From positions 1 to 64,000 of the forward strand of contig LWRO01000003.1 in assembly GCA_001657325.1 (NCBI GenBank): DNA of 64,000 nt. The letters are read 5' to 3'. This DNA comes from Geitlerinema sp. BBD 1991-9 (GTDB lineage Bacteria; Cyanobacteriota; Cyanobacteriia; Cyanobacteriales; Geitlerinemataceae). Both the position numbers and the translations under genes were made by a program. Positions 53,020 to 62,890 of this stretch are shown here, piece by piece. Numbering within the stretch: position 1 is the first letter of the stretch; the number at the start of each line of letters is the position of its first letter. Under the pieces are notes generated by a model, which saw nothing but the letters and a program-made list of their open reading frames with translations, had not been told where the DNA came from and did no database searches.

Positions 53020-54192
53020 TCACTGCAACACTCGGAAATATTCCTGAGCGATTCCAGCAATATGCGCCGCGCGATCGAGCCAGTTAATAATCATCCGAGC
53101 CGTATAAAAATCTCGATACGACCCTTCAATAAAGTCGTTCAGTGAATACCCCGTAAACGACCCATCGCGCATTCCCAACACCAAAATCTTCGCCGCAATG
53201 TCTTTCTGAGCAGCTAAAACGGGATTACCAATCAAATCGATACCCAACCGAGCCGACCAGTGACGGTAGTTCGCTCGTCCCGTCACCTGCACGAAACCCC
53301 GTCCTTTATAGAGCGGCCCGTCTCCTGCATAAAAGTTTCCCAGATCGTCTCGCCACTCGTAAGCCCAGCCACTGGCCAACTCCTCCATCCATTTTCCCAT
53401 GTGGGACTCGTGTTCGGCGGTTGCCAGAACGTAGGCGATCTGTCCCAAATCCGTCACACCGTTCTCCAAACAGCTTCGCAAAATCAACGGTACTGTATCG
53501 CGCGCGAACAACCGAACATCTGCATAGGGAATCGACGCAATAATCAACTCGAGATTAAAATTGCCAATTCCGGCTCCCGGTCGCTCGGGATCGTACACCT
53601 GAACCAAACCATTCACCAAGGCCGACCAAGTTTCGCGGCCGACAATGCCATCGGCTAAGAGATTTCGCAATTGCTGAAAGCGCTTGACAGCGGCTTCTGT
53701 ATTGCTGCCAAACTTGCCATCGGCGACTTCGTCAGGGGGAAAAATCCCCGCATCTTTGAGCCGTTCTTGGAGGATGCGAACGAACTCGCTCAATGCGGGA
53801 TAATCTAAACCATCGTCTTTTTGGAGAACTGGATACCGCAGCACTTCTGGCGGCGGCGGTGGTTCTTCGTCTGGCTTTTCCTCTTCTAGTTTTTCCTCGG
53901 GTGTGTCGTCAGGAGTCTCGTCCGGCTCGTCCTCATGGGTTGTATTGCCCAGGGTTCGATCGATCTCTGCCCAAGTCCCCGGTCCGACGAGTCCATCGAC
54001 CGTTAAGTTATTCCGCATTTGGAACACGCGCACGGACTTCTCAACGTTCGAGTCGAACTCACCGTCTACAATTTCACTGACGGGAAGCAGCTTGAGCGCG
54101 ATCAAAAGCCGTTGTAACAGCTTGACGGGTTCAGTAAAATCCTTGGATTTGATGCCGTCTCCAGGTCTGAGGAGGGGACGTTTGACGGTCAT
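53020..54192 (-). CDS. Peptidoglycan-binding, GH19-like lytic enzyme
   Basis: 390 residues. Two peptidoglycan-binding type 1 domains at about 18-82 (VDGEFDSNVEKSVRVFQMRN) and 128-195 (VADGKFGSNTEAAVKRFQQL) are separated by a Glu/Pro-rich linker (about 84-115). The C-terminal 185 residues resemble glycoside hydrolase family 19/lysozyme-like domains: LATAEHESHMGKWMEE with the candidate catalytic Glu, then DGPLYKGRGFVQVTGRANYR. It probably cuts peptidoglycan, in cell division or as a lysin. No signal peptide is evident, so export or phage origin is open. Confidence 0.85.
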   Translation of the reverse strand: MTVKRPLLRPGDGIKSKDFTEPVKLLQRLLIALKLLPVSEIVDGEFDSNVEKSVRVFQMRNNLTVDGLVGPGTWAEIDRTLGNTTHEDEPDETPDDTPEEKLEEEKPDEEPPPPPEVLRYPVLQKDDGLDYPALSEFVRILQERLKDAGIFPPDEVADGKFGSNTEAAVKRFQQLRNLLADGIVGRETWSALVNGLVQVYDPERPGAGIGNFNLELIIASIPYADVRLFARDTVPLILRSCLENGVTDLGQIAYVLATAEHESHMGKWMEELASGWAYEWRDDLGNFYAGDGPLYKGRGFVQVTGRANYRHWSARLGIDLIGNPVLAAQKDIAAKILVLGMRDGSFTGYSLNDFIEGSYRDFYTARMIINWLDRAAHIAGIAQEYFRVLQ

Positions 54193-54284
54193 GGCAAATT
54201 GGGAATAATTGTTGAGTCTATTTTAGACAGCTCCGAGCAATTCCGGCTAATTTTTCCCAAAATCCTCGACTCCCGATTTCCCTC

Positions 54285-55340
54285 TTACCCTCGAACCGCT
54301 GCTTCCGATAACCATTCAATTTCTTGCGGATGCCACAAACGACCGTCCATCGCCATTTGTTCGATCGAACTGGCCAGACGCAATGCTCTTAACGCCTGTT
54401 CTCCCCCCACAGACGGCTGGTTTCCACCGCGCACGCAATTGACGAAGTGTTCGAGTTCGGCGTGTAACGGCTCGATATTGCTCGTCCGCACTTTCTCGAT
54501 CGACCCGTCTTGACGGTACAGCACTTGACCGTAATCGGTAGAATAATTCGCCGTCGTTTGACGGTGAATGAGAATTTCGTTATTGAGAAAATCGGCTTCC
54601 GTCAGCGACGTTTTGCAATGTGCGACAATGCTACGACGCTTGCGGTGCGTTACCTTACTCGCCGTCAGCGTGGCAATGACACTGTTGGCAAATCCCAACG
54701 TCGCCGTCACGTAATCTAAATGAGGCGAACCAGACACGCTACTACCACTGGCGGACAATTTCACCACTCGATCGCCGATGAGGTCTAACATCAGATCGAT
54801 GTCGTGAATCATCAAATCTAAAACGACAGACACATCGTTCGCTCGATCGGAGTAGGGACTGAGGCGGTGAGCCTCCAGCGCCAAGACGTTTTCAGTTTTT
54901 AAGACCTTGCCGAGTTCTTGGAATGCGGGATTGAAGCGCTCGATATGTCCCACTTGCAAAATACAGCCCAAATCCGCCGCCGCGTTCACGAGGGATTCGG
55001 CTTCAGCAATACTGGCGGCGATGGGTTTTTCGATCAGAACGTGAACCCCTGCCTGTAAACACGCCATGCCCACCGTGTAGTGTAATCGCGTCGGAACGGC
55101 AACGCACACCGCTTGCACGTGGGGGAGTAGATCGTGATAGTTTTCAAAGAATTTGACGCGATACTTGCTGGCCGTATCTAATCCTCGATCGACGTTGATA
55201 TCTGCTACGCCGATGAGTTCTACATCTTTGAGTAGACTTAACACCCGCGTATGGTGTTGGCCCATGTTGCCAACGCCGATGACACCCATGCGAAGCGGTT
55301 CGGGTTGACTCGTCCCCGCACTGTTATTCGGATGATTCAC
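54285..55340 (-). CDS. Gfo/Idh/MocA-family oxidoreductase
   Basis: About 351 residues from GTG 55340. ATG 55289, immediately before the NAD motif, is possible. Rossmann motif MGVIGVGNMGQHHTRVL, the family EKP motif in VLIEKPIAAS, and the later HDIDLMLDLIG with the catalytic-region His. These enzymes oxidise sugars, inositols or related alcohols with NAD(P). The substrate cannot be told. It stands alone on the strand. Confidence 0.87.
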   Translation of the reverse strand: MNHPNNSAGTSQPEPLRMGVIGVGNMGQHHTRVLSLLKDVELIGVADINVDRGLDTASKYRVKFFENYHDLLPHVQAVCVAVPTRLHYTVGMACLQAGVHVLIEKPIAASIAEAESLVNAAADLGCILQVGHIERFNPAFQELGKVLKTENVLALEAHRLSPYSDRANDVSVVLDLMIHDIDLMLDLIGDRVVKLSASGSSVSGSPHLDYVTATLGFANSVIATLTASKVTHRKRRSIVAHCKTSLTEADFLNNEILIHRQTTANYSTDYGQVLYRQDGSIEKVRTSNIEPLHAELEHFVNCVRGGNQPSVGGEQALRALRLASSIEQMAMDGRLWHPQEIEWLSEAAVRG

Positions 55341-55499
55341 AGTATCGACTCTCTTACGCGCTAATCTCAAACTCCCCCACCACTGGAAGAGCGCATCTGG
55401 GTAGCATGGCACGACCCAAAACTACCCAGATAGTATCACAGCGTCTCAATTTGTAAAGATTTTACAAAAACAGTTTCGGAACTGTCTGTTTTGTGGATT

Positions 55500-55853
55500 T
55501 TAACCAAACGTGCTGCCGTTCCAACCCCACATCGAACCCTGGGCGTTAGCGAATTCGATGTAGGTGCGCTTGGCAGAAACACCGAGGCTCGCTTCGACTT
55601 GTTGGCAAAACGACGCGCTCATGGCTCGAGTTTGCTCCGAACTCATCGTACCGATACTTTTAACCTCGATGTAGCAGACGGGATCGGACGTGCCGCCAAA
55701 GGTCATGGGAACGTCTCCTTCAAAAGCTGTCATCACGTAAGATTCCGATTTCCCGAGGTGTTCTGCGAGTTCTGCTGAGAGCTGTTTGAGCAGTCCTTCG
55801 GCAGTGTTTTTGTCTGGGACGGCGGTTGAGGTTTTGACTTGGATTAAAGGCAT
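55500..55853 (-). CDS. MIF/tautomerase-superfamily protein
   Basis: 117 residues, starting MPLIQVKTSTAVPDKN. The Pro exposed after Met removal is the catalytic base of the macrophage migration inhibitory factor/phenylpyruvate tautomerase family. Further family features are the GTSDPVCYIEVKSIG segment and the C-terminal TYIEFANAQGSMWGWNGSTF. Trimeric in known members. The physiological substrate in cyanobacteria is not known. Confidence 0.92.
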   Translation of the reverse strand: MPLIQVKTSTAVPDKNTAEGLLKQLSAELAEHLGKSESYVMTAFEGDVPMTFGGTSDPVCYIEVKSIGTMSSEQTRAMSASFCQQVEASLGVSAKRTYIEFANAQGSMWGWNGSTFG

Positions 55854-55868
55854 CAGGTTGAGACCCGT

Positions 55869-55904
55869 TGAGGTTTGGCTTGAGGTTTGGCTTGAAGTTT
55901 GGCT
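55869..55904. repeat. 12-bp tandem repeat
   Basis: TGAGGTTTGGCT occurs twice and TGAAGTTTGGCT once in tandem, with a decayed fourth unit beyond. It lies upstream of the tautomerase gene and downstream of the flavin reductase gene. Confidence 0.85.
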
Positions 55905-55999
55905 TGAAGTTTAAGCGGGTGGGCGAGGTCTCCTCGCCCCGACAATCGGCCCCGACAATTGGGGAAGATTATGGTATTGACAGAATTCGCTTGACCGAA

Positions 56000-56491
56000 T
56001 TAGCCGCCATAGTTCCAACCCGTACTTGCAAGATCGAGGATCTTGCCGTCGCGGTGAATTCCTGCGGAAACGACCTCTCCGACGAACACGGTGTGATCGC
56101 CGTGTTCGACGGTTCCGACAACGTTACATTCGATATAACCGAGGGAATCTTTGATAATGGGACAACCGGTTTCCCCGAAATAGAATTCTACGTCTTCAAA
56201 TTTGTTGCCAACGCGACGTTGGGGTTTGAAAAATTTCTGCGCCATGTCTTTTTGTCCCAGTTCGAGGAAGCTCAAGGTAAAGACACCACTCGATTGAATC
56301 ATGGCGTGGGAACCGCTATCGTTTTTGACGCAGTTGACGACTAATGGCGGCTCGAAGGAGGCTTGCATGACCCAACTGGCGGTAAAGCCGTTCGCGTTTT
56401 CGCCATCCTTGACACCACAGATGTAGAGTGCGTGAGGGATCTTGCGCAAGAGCGTTTTTTTAGCGGCTATTTTGGCTTCGGTATCTAACAT
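56000..56491 (-). CDS. Flavin reductase-like FMN-binding protein
   Basis: 163 residues of the flavin reductase/flavoredoxin split-barrel fold: NGFTASWVMQASFEPPLVVN (FMN phosphate site) and GYIECNVVGTVEHGDHTVFV. Some members are single-domain reductases that supply FMNH2. In cyanobacteria similar domains occur in flavodiiron proteins, but here no diiron domain is present. The ATG overlaps the stop of the upstream kinase-like gene by 7 bases, so they are translationally coupled. Confidence 0.88.
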   Translation of the reverse strand: MLDTEAKIAAKKTLLRKIPHALYICGVKDGENANGFTASWVMQASFEPPLVVNCVKNDSGSHAMIQSSGVFTLSFLELGQKDMAQKFFKPQRRVGNKFEDVEFYFGETGCPIIKDSLGYIECNVVGTVEHGDHTVFVGEVVSAGIHRDGKILDLASTGWNYGG

Positions 56492-57420
56492 AGGTTCGCG
56501 TTTCTAACCCTTCTGAGTTTGTTCGGAATTCTTAAACTCTTGGTTATTGTACGTGGATTTAGGGTTTGGCGAGGATGTGGAAGGTCTGTTGGCGGTAGGT
56601 TTCGATCGATCGGCGCTATCGCTACGGGAGCGTTTGTGTTAGCCGCGAAAAAGCTGTTCTCGTTGAGCCATTGGAGATCGTCGGTGAGGGCGTTGGCGTT
56701 TCCGTAGATCGTGCCATGAGTCCGAGCGAGAAGATCGGCGAGCAGCTCGGGACAGGCAGTTTCTGCTTGAGGATGTTGCAACAGCCAACTGAGAAGGTAC
56801 ATCAACCGCTCGAAATCAACCAGTCGGGCGTAGCGATGCCAGATGAGGTGACGGGTGTATTTGAGTCGTTGATTGCGTTGTGGGTACAGTCGATCGAGTG
56901 GGTAAAAGAGGGTGGCAAAGTTGTAGTCGCCTCGGGGAGTCAGCGGAACGGAACGCACGGCGAGAAAGCCCTCGGAAACGTGAGGTGGAAATCGATCGAG
57001 ATCGGTTCCTAGAGCCTCAATGACCGATGGAGGAACGACCCGGTTTCGCTGACGGTTGCGCTGTTGACAAACAGCGTTGGATGTGTTAAAGATCCAAGCA
57101 ACCCAAGGCGTCTGGGGGGAAATTTGGCGGACGCGTTGAAGGAAGGACAATCGCCACGCGCGTTTGGCGTTCGTGGCATCGTAGATGATGGGAAAGCCTC
57201 CAGCCAAGGCGGTTTGAATTTGCTGGTCAACTTTGGCTTCGATGTCCGGCCAATTCCCTTGAATGCTGGCATCGCCGTAAAGTCGGGCGCGAATAGCATC
57301 GGTGGATACGAGGCGGTAAGTCGGACAGCGATCGATCCACTGTCGAGCGAAGGTGGTTTTACCACTTCCAGGAAGCCCGACGAGAAGGTGACAAGGGATT
57401 GGCAAAATGGGCAGCAACAT
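56485..57420 (-). CDS. P-loop ATPase/kinase of the polynucleotide-kinase/zeta type
   Basis: About 311 residues from ATG 57420 (a TTG at 57468 is in frame). Walker A HLLVGLPGSGKTTFARQWID at 11-30, then STDAIRARLYGD and a lid-like Arg-rich segment NRQRNRVVPPSVIEAL. The AAA_33/zeta-toxin-like fold phosphorylates small molecules or nucleic acid ends. The rest (after about 160) is a helical domain of unknown use. Overlap with the flavin reductase gene suggests joint expression. No antitoxin is adjacent, so a toxin role is not indicated. Confidence 0.8.
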   Translation of the reverse strand: MLLPILPIPCHLLVGLPGSGKTTFARQWIDRCPTYRLVSTDAIRARLYGDASIQGNWPDIEAKVDQQIQTALAGGFPIIYDATNAKRAWRLSFLQRVRQISPQTPWVAWIFNTSNAVCQQRNRQRNRVVPPSVIEALGTDLDRFPPHVSEGFLAVRSVPLTPRGDYNFATLFYPLDRLYPQRNQRLKYTRHLIWHRYARLVDFERLMYLLSWLLQHPQAETACPELLADLLARTHGTIYGNANALTDDLQWLNENSFFAANTNAPVAIAPIDRNLPPTDLPHPRQTLNPRTITKSLRIPNKLRRVRNANLC

Positions 57421-57549
57421 GGGATCGATCGAGACAGCAATCTGAAATTCGATCGAAGACACCCTCAAAAGTTCAGGTTGCTGTCAAAACGAGTCTGGAG
57501 CGATTGAGGTCGTGCTCTAATACATTGTCAATACATTGACAAGACAGAA

Positions 57550-59232
57550 TTAATACATCGGAATCATCTGAAGCATTCCGAGGCCTAAATCATCGGGACT
57601 GACGAACTGAATCTCGTAAAAAGCCAACATATCGCGAACTTGAGGGTTTCCGCGATGAGCTCCCGTCGCACCCATAGCGATAATAAACCCACAATAGCCC
57701 CCAGCTTGACGGCTCATGGTGTCCCAGCGTTGCCGGACTTCACGGTGATTGGGATCGTCTTGGTTGTATTCTCCAAACAAATACAACTCCTCGTTTTCGA
57801 GTTGAACGATTCCCAAGTCAAACATTTCGCCTTGAAAGGGATTTTCGCCGGGATTGAAACAGATCGATCGAACGCCTCCCGCTTCGCGAATTCGATCGAT
57901 CGTCTCTTTGGCTTTCGGACGAGTGGTTTGAACGATCAGAACGGGAAGACCTTTTCCTTGGTGAACGAGATCTTCCCCAGCTTGATGGGATTGAACGCTA
58001 TGCTGCAAAACTTCGACTAAATCCCAAGGAATACTCCCCAGCGTTAATAGAGATCGATCGGGGATCAAATCTTCTCGGAGAAGCGGACTACCATCGAAAA
58101 ACTCGCCGTCAAAATCAGCATCTTCGTCTTCTTCATGCTTCGATGCCATTTCAAACAACTCGCTGGCCAAGTCTGGCAACGTCGAAACCGTGACTTCAAT
58201 ACGTTCGACATCCGCCTCTAATTCAGGTGGAAGTTCGATCGTATATTGGCTTTCGATCGAGCGAAACGTCTCTTTTTCTAATTTTCGGTGGTGTTTCGCA
58301 CAAAAACGGTGTAGGGCTTCCAGGGCTGCCAGAACGGGGATGGCCTCCTCTTCATACAAGAACGATCGTAAGCCTTCCAACGGATGGAGGTTGCCAAACT
58401 GCGGCTCGATTTCTTCCCAGTCGAGGTCAGATAAATCTAAATCTTCGTCGTCGAATTCTTCCCGGCTATCATAAGTTAAAAACAGACAATCTTGATTGAG
58501 AAACGCATTTTCAAGCTGTTCGATCGATTCGTTTCGCAACACCGACGCTCGAAACTTTTTCAACGATTCGAGCGATCGATATAATAAAATTCCGTAATCG
58601 AGTCCCAGCATTCCCAACACCGACACGTAAAACGTCTCGATGCCCCATCGATTCAATTGAACGGCAATAATCTGATGGTCGCCGAGATACTCCCAAGGTG
58701 CATCGTCCCACAAATGGCCAGCGCAATCTTCTAAAGGTCGAACGTACTGGGGGGGAAGATGAGGCGGACGGACTTTAATCGTACTTTGCAAACCGCGAAA
58801 GATTTCGTCGATGAGGGGGAGATCGGGAACGTAATCTAACGCGATATCGAGCTCTTGCAAAACGCCACGCAGGAAAAACAGCAATTCCCGATCTTTAACG
58901 ACAATTTTTTGAGGACGAGCGGGCTTCGCAGGACTGTGGGGGTGTTCCATCGCCCGTAGCAACGTCCGTACAGCTGCTTCCATGCCCGTGTCGGACGCGA
59001 CCATATCCATAGCACGAACAATACCTTCCGAACCATCTACCCACAACACGCACTCACTCGGTGCATCAGGGCGTTCTGATTCAGAGGGAACGTTGAGGGG
59101 TCGTCGGTCTCCTTCCCACACACAGGGAATTTGTTCTAACTTTTGCAGGCGGCGACGAGTAGATGGAGTCAGCACGATTGTAGACGAAGTGAGCAATGAG
59201 TCGAACGTCAAGCGAGGTCGAACGTCAAGCAC
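57550..59232 (-). CDS. Cyanobacterial hypothetical protein, possibly DUF6930-type
   Basis: 560 residues if the GTG at 59232 is used. The GTG at 59175 (MLTPSTRRRLQKLEQIP) is the better start, because the first 19 codons overlap a 16-bp direct repeat. Features seen: ECVLWVDGSEGIVRAMDMVA near 60, PLPLIDEIF-like blocks, a very acidic insert (FDDEDLDLSDLDWEE), and a C-terminal domain with LPVLIVQTTRPKAKETIDRI. Similar proteins occur in many cyanobacteria, to my knowledge without assigned function. No catalytic motif recognised. Confidence 0.7.
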   Translation of the reverse strand: MLDVRPRLTFDSLLTSSTIVLTPSTRRRLQKLEQIPCVWEGDRRPLNVPSESERPDAPSECVLWVDGSEGIVRAMDMVASDTGMEAAVRTLLRAMEHPHSPAKPARPQKIVVKDRELLFFLRGVLQELDIALDYVPDLPLIDEIFRGLQSTIKVRPPHLPPQYVRPLEDCAGHLWDDAPWEYLGDHQIIAVQLNRWGIETFYVSVLGMLGLDYGILLYRSLESLKKFRASVLRNESIEQLENAFLNQDCLFLTYDSREEFDDEDLDLSDLDWEEIEPQFGNLHPLEGLRSFLYEEEAIPVLAALEALHRFCAKHHRKLEKETFRSIESQYTIELPPELEADVERIEVTVSTLPDLASELFEMASKHEEDEDADFDGEFFDGSPLLREDLIPDRSLLTLGSIPWDLVEVLQHSVQSHQAGEDLVHQGKGLPVLIVQTTRPKAKETIDRIREAGGVRSICFNPGENPFQGEMFDLGIVQLENEELYLFGEYNQDDPNHREVRQRWDTMSRQAGGYCGFIIAMGATGAHRGNPQVRDMLAFYEIQFVSPDDLGLGMLQMIPMY

Positions 59233-59420
59233 GACCCGATCGCTTTTGGGGCAGCGTTCTAATCGGGGGAACTATTCCACTGTACCACTGGGAACGAACG
59301 GAACCCACGGAGTCGATTGAAGATTATCACTCACTCGATCGACGCTTTGAGGAGAACGAAACCCCCGAACAAACGTTATGATTTGTAATGAAAGTGGTAT
59401 TGAGAAAGAATTGCAGATCC

Positions 59421-59993
59421 ATGCCAACCCAAGCCCCGATTCTCGTCGAAAAGACTAAGCTCGAAAAGCCTCCCTTAAGCCTTCACTATCTCGGCGATCG
59501 CGTCTTGCGCCAAAACGCTAAACGAATTTCTCGCGTAGACGAGAGCATCCGAAAACTGGCGAAAGAAATGCTGCAAAGTATGTATAGTGCGGATGGTATC
59601 GGTTTGGCTGCTCCCCAAGTCGGCGTTAACAAACAAATCTTAGTCGTTGATTGTAATCTCAACGATCCCACCACCCCCCCTTTGATTCTCATCAACCCTA
59701 CAATTCACAAGGTCAGCCGCGAAATCGCGATTGGAGAAGAAGGCTGTTTGAGCATTCCCGGCGTATATTTAGATGTCAAGCGTCCGGCAGCGATCGAAGT
59801 GTCCTATAAAGACGATCGCGGTCGTCCGCAGCGGCGCACCTTTGACGGTCTACCCGCACGGGCTATCCAACACGAAATGGATCACCTACACGGCATTTTG
59901 TTCGTCGATCGAGTAGAAAACGAATTCGAGTTAACCGAACAGCTTGCGAAACACGGGTTTTCGGTCAACACCGTTCGCCGCGCCAAAAACTAA
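59421..59993 (+). CDS. def: Peptide deformylase
   Basis: 190 residues from ATG 59421. The three diagnostic motifs are intact: GIGLAAPQVG, EGCLSIPGVY (metal Cys) and QHEMDHLHGILF (two metal His and the catalytic Glu). The enzyme removes the formyl group from new proteins at the ribosome. The N-terminal extension with LHYLGDRVLRQNAKRIS is usual for cyanobacterial and plastid type 1B forms. A small membrane protein gene follows 17 bp later. Confidence 0.96.
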   Translation: MPTQAPILVEKTKLEKPPLSLHYLGDRVLRQNAKRISRVDESIRKLAKEMLQSMYSADGIGLAAPQVGVNKQILVVDCNLNDPTTPPLILINPTIHKVSREIAIGEEGCLSIPGVYLDVKRPAAIEVSYKDDRGRPQRRTFDGLPARAIQHEMDHLHGILFVDRVENEFELTEQLAKHGFSVNTVRRAKN

Positions 59994-60010
59994 TCCAAAT
60001 AAAATCAATA

Positions 60011-60226
60011 ATGGAGAGCGCCATCGTGATTACAACGCCCAAAGCCGGTTTTCTCCTCGCTGCCTCTTGTGTGGCGGCTATCGCTGCTGTCGGTTCGATC
60101 TTCGAACTTTCCTCGGGACACCCGCAATACGGAGTCTGGTTTACGGGGATTGTCCTCACCCTGAGCGTTCCCCTCGGTGGCTTTTTCTTTTTTGCCGCCG
60201 TGCGAGAAGCGAAGGAAAATCAGTGA
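60011..60226 (+). CDS. Small two-helix membrane protein
   Basis: 71 residues with hydrophobic segments at about 11-32 (KAGFLLAASCVAAIAAVGSI) and 45-65 (GIVLTLSVPLGGFFFFAAV), and a charged end VREAKENQ. It is probably a conserved cyanobacterial membrane protein of unknown function. It follows def by 17 bp and is likely co-transcribed. GAGAG just before the start may be part of the ribosome site, though the spacing is short. Confidence 0.75.
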   Translation: MESAIVITTPKAGFLLAASCVAAIAAVGSIFELSSGHPQYGVWFTGIVLTLSVPLGGFFFFAAVREAKENQ

Positions 60227-60349
60227 TGATGAGATGGGGAGGAGAGGAGATGAGATGGGGGGATGATGAGATGATGAGAAGCGAATTACCCGACCCTCCT
60301 TACTCTTCACTCCTCACTCTTCACCTTTCACTTTTCACTTTTCACTGTT
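60227..60349. repeat. GATGAG-type repeat and TTCACTCTTCAC run
   Basis: Purine-rich GATGAGATGGGG units (60227-60280) are followed by pyrimidine-rich CTCTTCACTCCTCACTCTTCAC up to the recG start. It is the fourth member of the dispersed GATGAG family. The TTCACTCTTCACTCTT tract also occurs at about 85-102 of the window. Confidence 0.6.
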
Positions 60350-62842
60350 ATGACAACCGCCCCCGATTGGGAACGCTTGCAAAAAGCACTCAGTGTGGAA
60401 GCCGAACGCGGGTTTCCCAATTTGATGGGGCGAGAGTATCGGTTTAACGAGTTTCTCCAGCTCAACTTCAAACAGCCTCCCACCGAACTGACAGACGACG
60501 ATCGACGTCGTTGGTGCGAACTGGCCGATCGATTTGCAATCTATCAAGATTTAACACCGAGCCAACGCCAGCACCTCGTCGCGGAGTCTCGGCGGTTTCT
60601 GATGCAGATGCAGCGTTGGGTTGAAAAAGAAGCCCGCAAATGCCAGCCTCAAACCAAGAAAACCAAAAAACCCCCCACAGTTCCCTTGCAATCGCAGGCC
60701 GTTCGCACTGGGGACATTTCTTTATACCAATCTCTCGCTGATGTGAGAGCGATCGGGCGACGTAATGCCGATCGATTGGCGAGATTGGGGCTGTACACGG
60801 TTTTCGATTTGCTGCGCTACTTTCCCCGAGATCGAATCGATTACGCTCGCCAAGTCACAATCGGCGAGTTGGAACCGGGGGAAACCGTCACGGTCATCGG
60901 ACAGGTCAAACGGTGTAGTTTTTTTACCAGTCCCAAAAATAAAAAACTCACCATTCTACAACTCGTCCTCAAAGATCCCACCGGACAACTCAAAATCAGC
61001 CGGTTTTACGCGGGATCTCGCTACACGTCCCACCGCTGGCAGTACGCGCAAAAATCGCTCTATCCTTATGGTGCGACGGTTGCAGCGTCGGGATTGGTAA
61101 AAAAGAACAAGTACGGGGTAACGTTGGACAATCCCGATCTCGAAACCCTCGATCGAATGGATGGACGGATCGAATCGATGACGGTGGGGCGCGTACTTCC
61201 GGTTTATCCGCTGTCCGAAGGAATTACCGCCGATGTCATCCGTCGTGCGGTTATCGCCGTACTTCCCGCCGCACGTCAAATTCTCGAACCGCTTCCGGCG
61301 AAACTCCGACAAAAATACGATCTGAGCGATCTCCCAACCGCTATCGAACACATTCACTTTCCCCCCGACAACGACTGTCTCGATCGATCTCGCCGTCGCT
61401 TGGTGTTCGATGAATTTTTCTACCTCCAACTCGGGCTTCTCAAACGCCGCCACGAACTTCAACAAAGTTCTCAAATCGCCAACCGCGCGCCGTCAGCGGT
61501 GCTTGCGGGAAGCGGACAGTTAATCGATCGATTCTACGAAATCCTACCGTTCTCACTCACCAACGCTCAAAAACGAGTGGTTGGGGAAATTCTCAACGAC
61601 TTGGCGAAACCGACCCCCATGAACCGTATCGTTCAAGGAGACGTGGGAGCGGGCAAAACCGTCGTGGCAGTCGTCGCCGTCCTCGCCGCCATTCAATCGG
61701 GCTATCAAGCGGCGTTCATGGCACCGACGGAAGTGCTGGCCGAACAACACTATCACAAACTCGTCAACTGGCTGGGACAACTCCACATTCCCGTCGAACT
61801 GTTAACGGGTTCCACCAAAGCCCGCAAGCGTCGGGAAATTTACCAACACTTACAAACGGGAGAACTTCCGGTTGTGGTGGGAACCCACGCTTTAATTCAA
61901 GATGCGGTGCAGTTCGATCGATTGGGATTGGCGATCGTGGACGAACAGCATCGTTTCGGGGTTCACCAACGGGCGAAGTTACAACAAAAAGGCGAGAACA
62001 GCATCGCGCACGTCTTATCGATGACGGCGACTCCCATTCCACGAACGTTGGCGTTGACGCTACACGGGGATTTGGATGTCAGTCAAATCGACGAGTTACC
62101 CCCCGGACGAAAGCCAATTCAAACGACGGTGTTATCGGGAAAGAACCGTCAGGAGGCTTACGATCTGATTCGGCGGGAGGTGGCGAGTGGCTATCAAGCC
62201 TATGTGGTGTTACCGTTGGTGGAAGAGTCGGAAAAACTCGATCTCAAGTCGGCGATCGAGGAATACGAGCGGTTGCAGCAGGTTTTTCCCAACTTTCAGG
62301 TGGGACTGTTACACGGTCGCATGACTTCAGCGGAAAAGGAAGCTTCGATCGAGCAGTTTCGCTGCAATCAAACTCAGATTCTCGTTTCGACCACTGTAGT
62401 TGAGGTCGGTGTTGACGTTCCGAACGCAACGGTGATGCTCGTGGAAAATGCGGAACGCTTCGGCTTGTCGCAGTTGCACCAGTTGCGAGGTAGAGTGGGA
62501 CGCGGAGCCGATCGATCGTATTGTATTTTGATGACTCACGCTAAAGCGTCGGCGGACTCGAAGCAACGGTTAGAAGTTCTCGCGCAATCGCAAGACGGCT
62601 TTTTCATCGCAGAGATGGATATGCAACTCCGGGGCCCGGGGGAAGTGTTAGGAACCCGTCAATCGGGATTACCGGATTTCGCACTCGCCAGTTTGGTGGA
62701 AGATCGCGAAGTGCTAATTTTAGCCCGAGATGCTGCCGAGCGCGTCATTGCTAAAGATCCCTCGATCGAGCTATTCCCTCGCATGAAGGCAGAGTTAGAA
62801 GATCGCTTCGAGCGATTCCTCGGCGGCTCGATCTTACAGTGA
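60350..62842 (+). CDS. recG: ATP-dependent DNA helicase RecG
   Basis: 830 residues. It remodels stalled replication forks and Holliday junctions. The N-terminal 100-120 residues are the extension usual in cyanobacterial RecG. The wedge/OB domain includes RNADRLARLGLYTVFDLLRYF. Helicase motifs: QGDVGAGKTVVAVVAVLAA (Walker A), VDEQHRFGVHQR (DEQH), SMTATPIPRTLAL, GLLHGRMTSAEKE, VSTTVVEVGVDVPNA and QLHQLRGRVGRG. It begins at ATG 60350 within a TTTCACTTTTCACTG tract, so no classical ribosome site is present. Confidence 0.97.
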   Translation: MTTAPDWERLQKALSVEAERGFPNLMGREYRFNEFLQLNFKQPPTELTDDDRRRWCELADRFAIYQDLTPSQRQHLVAESRRFLMQMQRWVEKEARKCQPQTKKTKKPPTVPLQSQAVRTGDISLYQSLADVRAIGRRNADRLARLGLYTVFDLLRYFPRDRIDYARQVTIGELEPGETVTVIGQVKRCSFFTSPKNKKLTILQLVLKDPTGQLKISRFYAGSRYTSHRWQYAQKSLYPYGATVAASGLVKKNKYGVTLDNPDLETLDRMDGRIESMTVGRVLPVYPLSEGITADVIRRAVIAVLPAARQILEPLPAKLRQKYDLSDLPTAIEHIHFPPDNDCLDRSRRRLVFDEFFYLQLGLLKRRHELQQSSQIANRAPSAVLAGSGQLIDRFYEILPFSLTNAQKRVVGEILNDLAKPTPMNRIVQGDVGAGKTVVAVVAVLAAIQSGYQAAFMAPTEVLAEQHYHKLVNWLGQLHIPVELLTGSTKARKRREIYQHLQTGELPVVVGTHALIQDAVQFDRLGLAIVDEQHRFGVHQRAKLQQKGENSIAHVLSMTATPIPRTLALTLHGDLDVSQIDELPPGRKPIQTTVLSGKNRQEAYDLIRREVASGYQAYVVLPLVEESEKLDLKSAIEEYERLQQVFPNFQVGLLHGRMTSAEKEASIEQFRCNQTQILVSTTVVEVGVDVPNATVMLVENAERFGLSQLHQLRGRVGRGADRSYCILMTHAKASADSKQRLEVLAQSQDGFFIAEMDMQLRGPGEVLGTRQSGLPDFALASLVEDREVLILARDAAERVIAKDPSIELFPRMKAELEDRFERFLGGSILQ

Positions 62843-62890
62843 AAGAGTGTTGACCGTGTAGAGTGTTTTCAGTTTGCTCTCATCTCTTCA

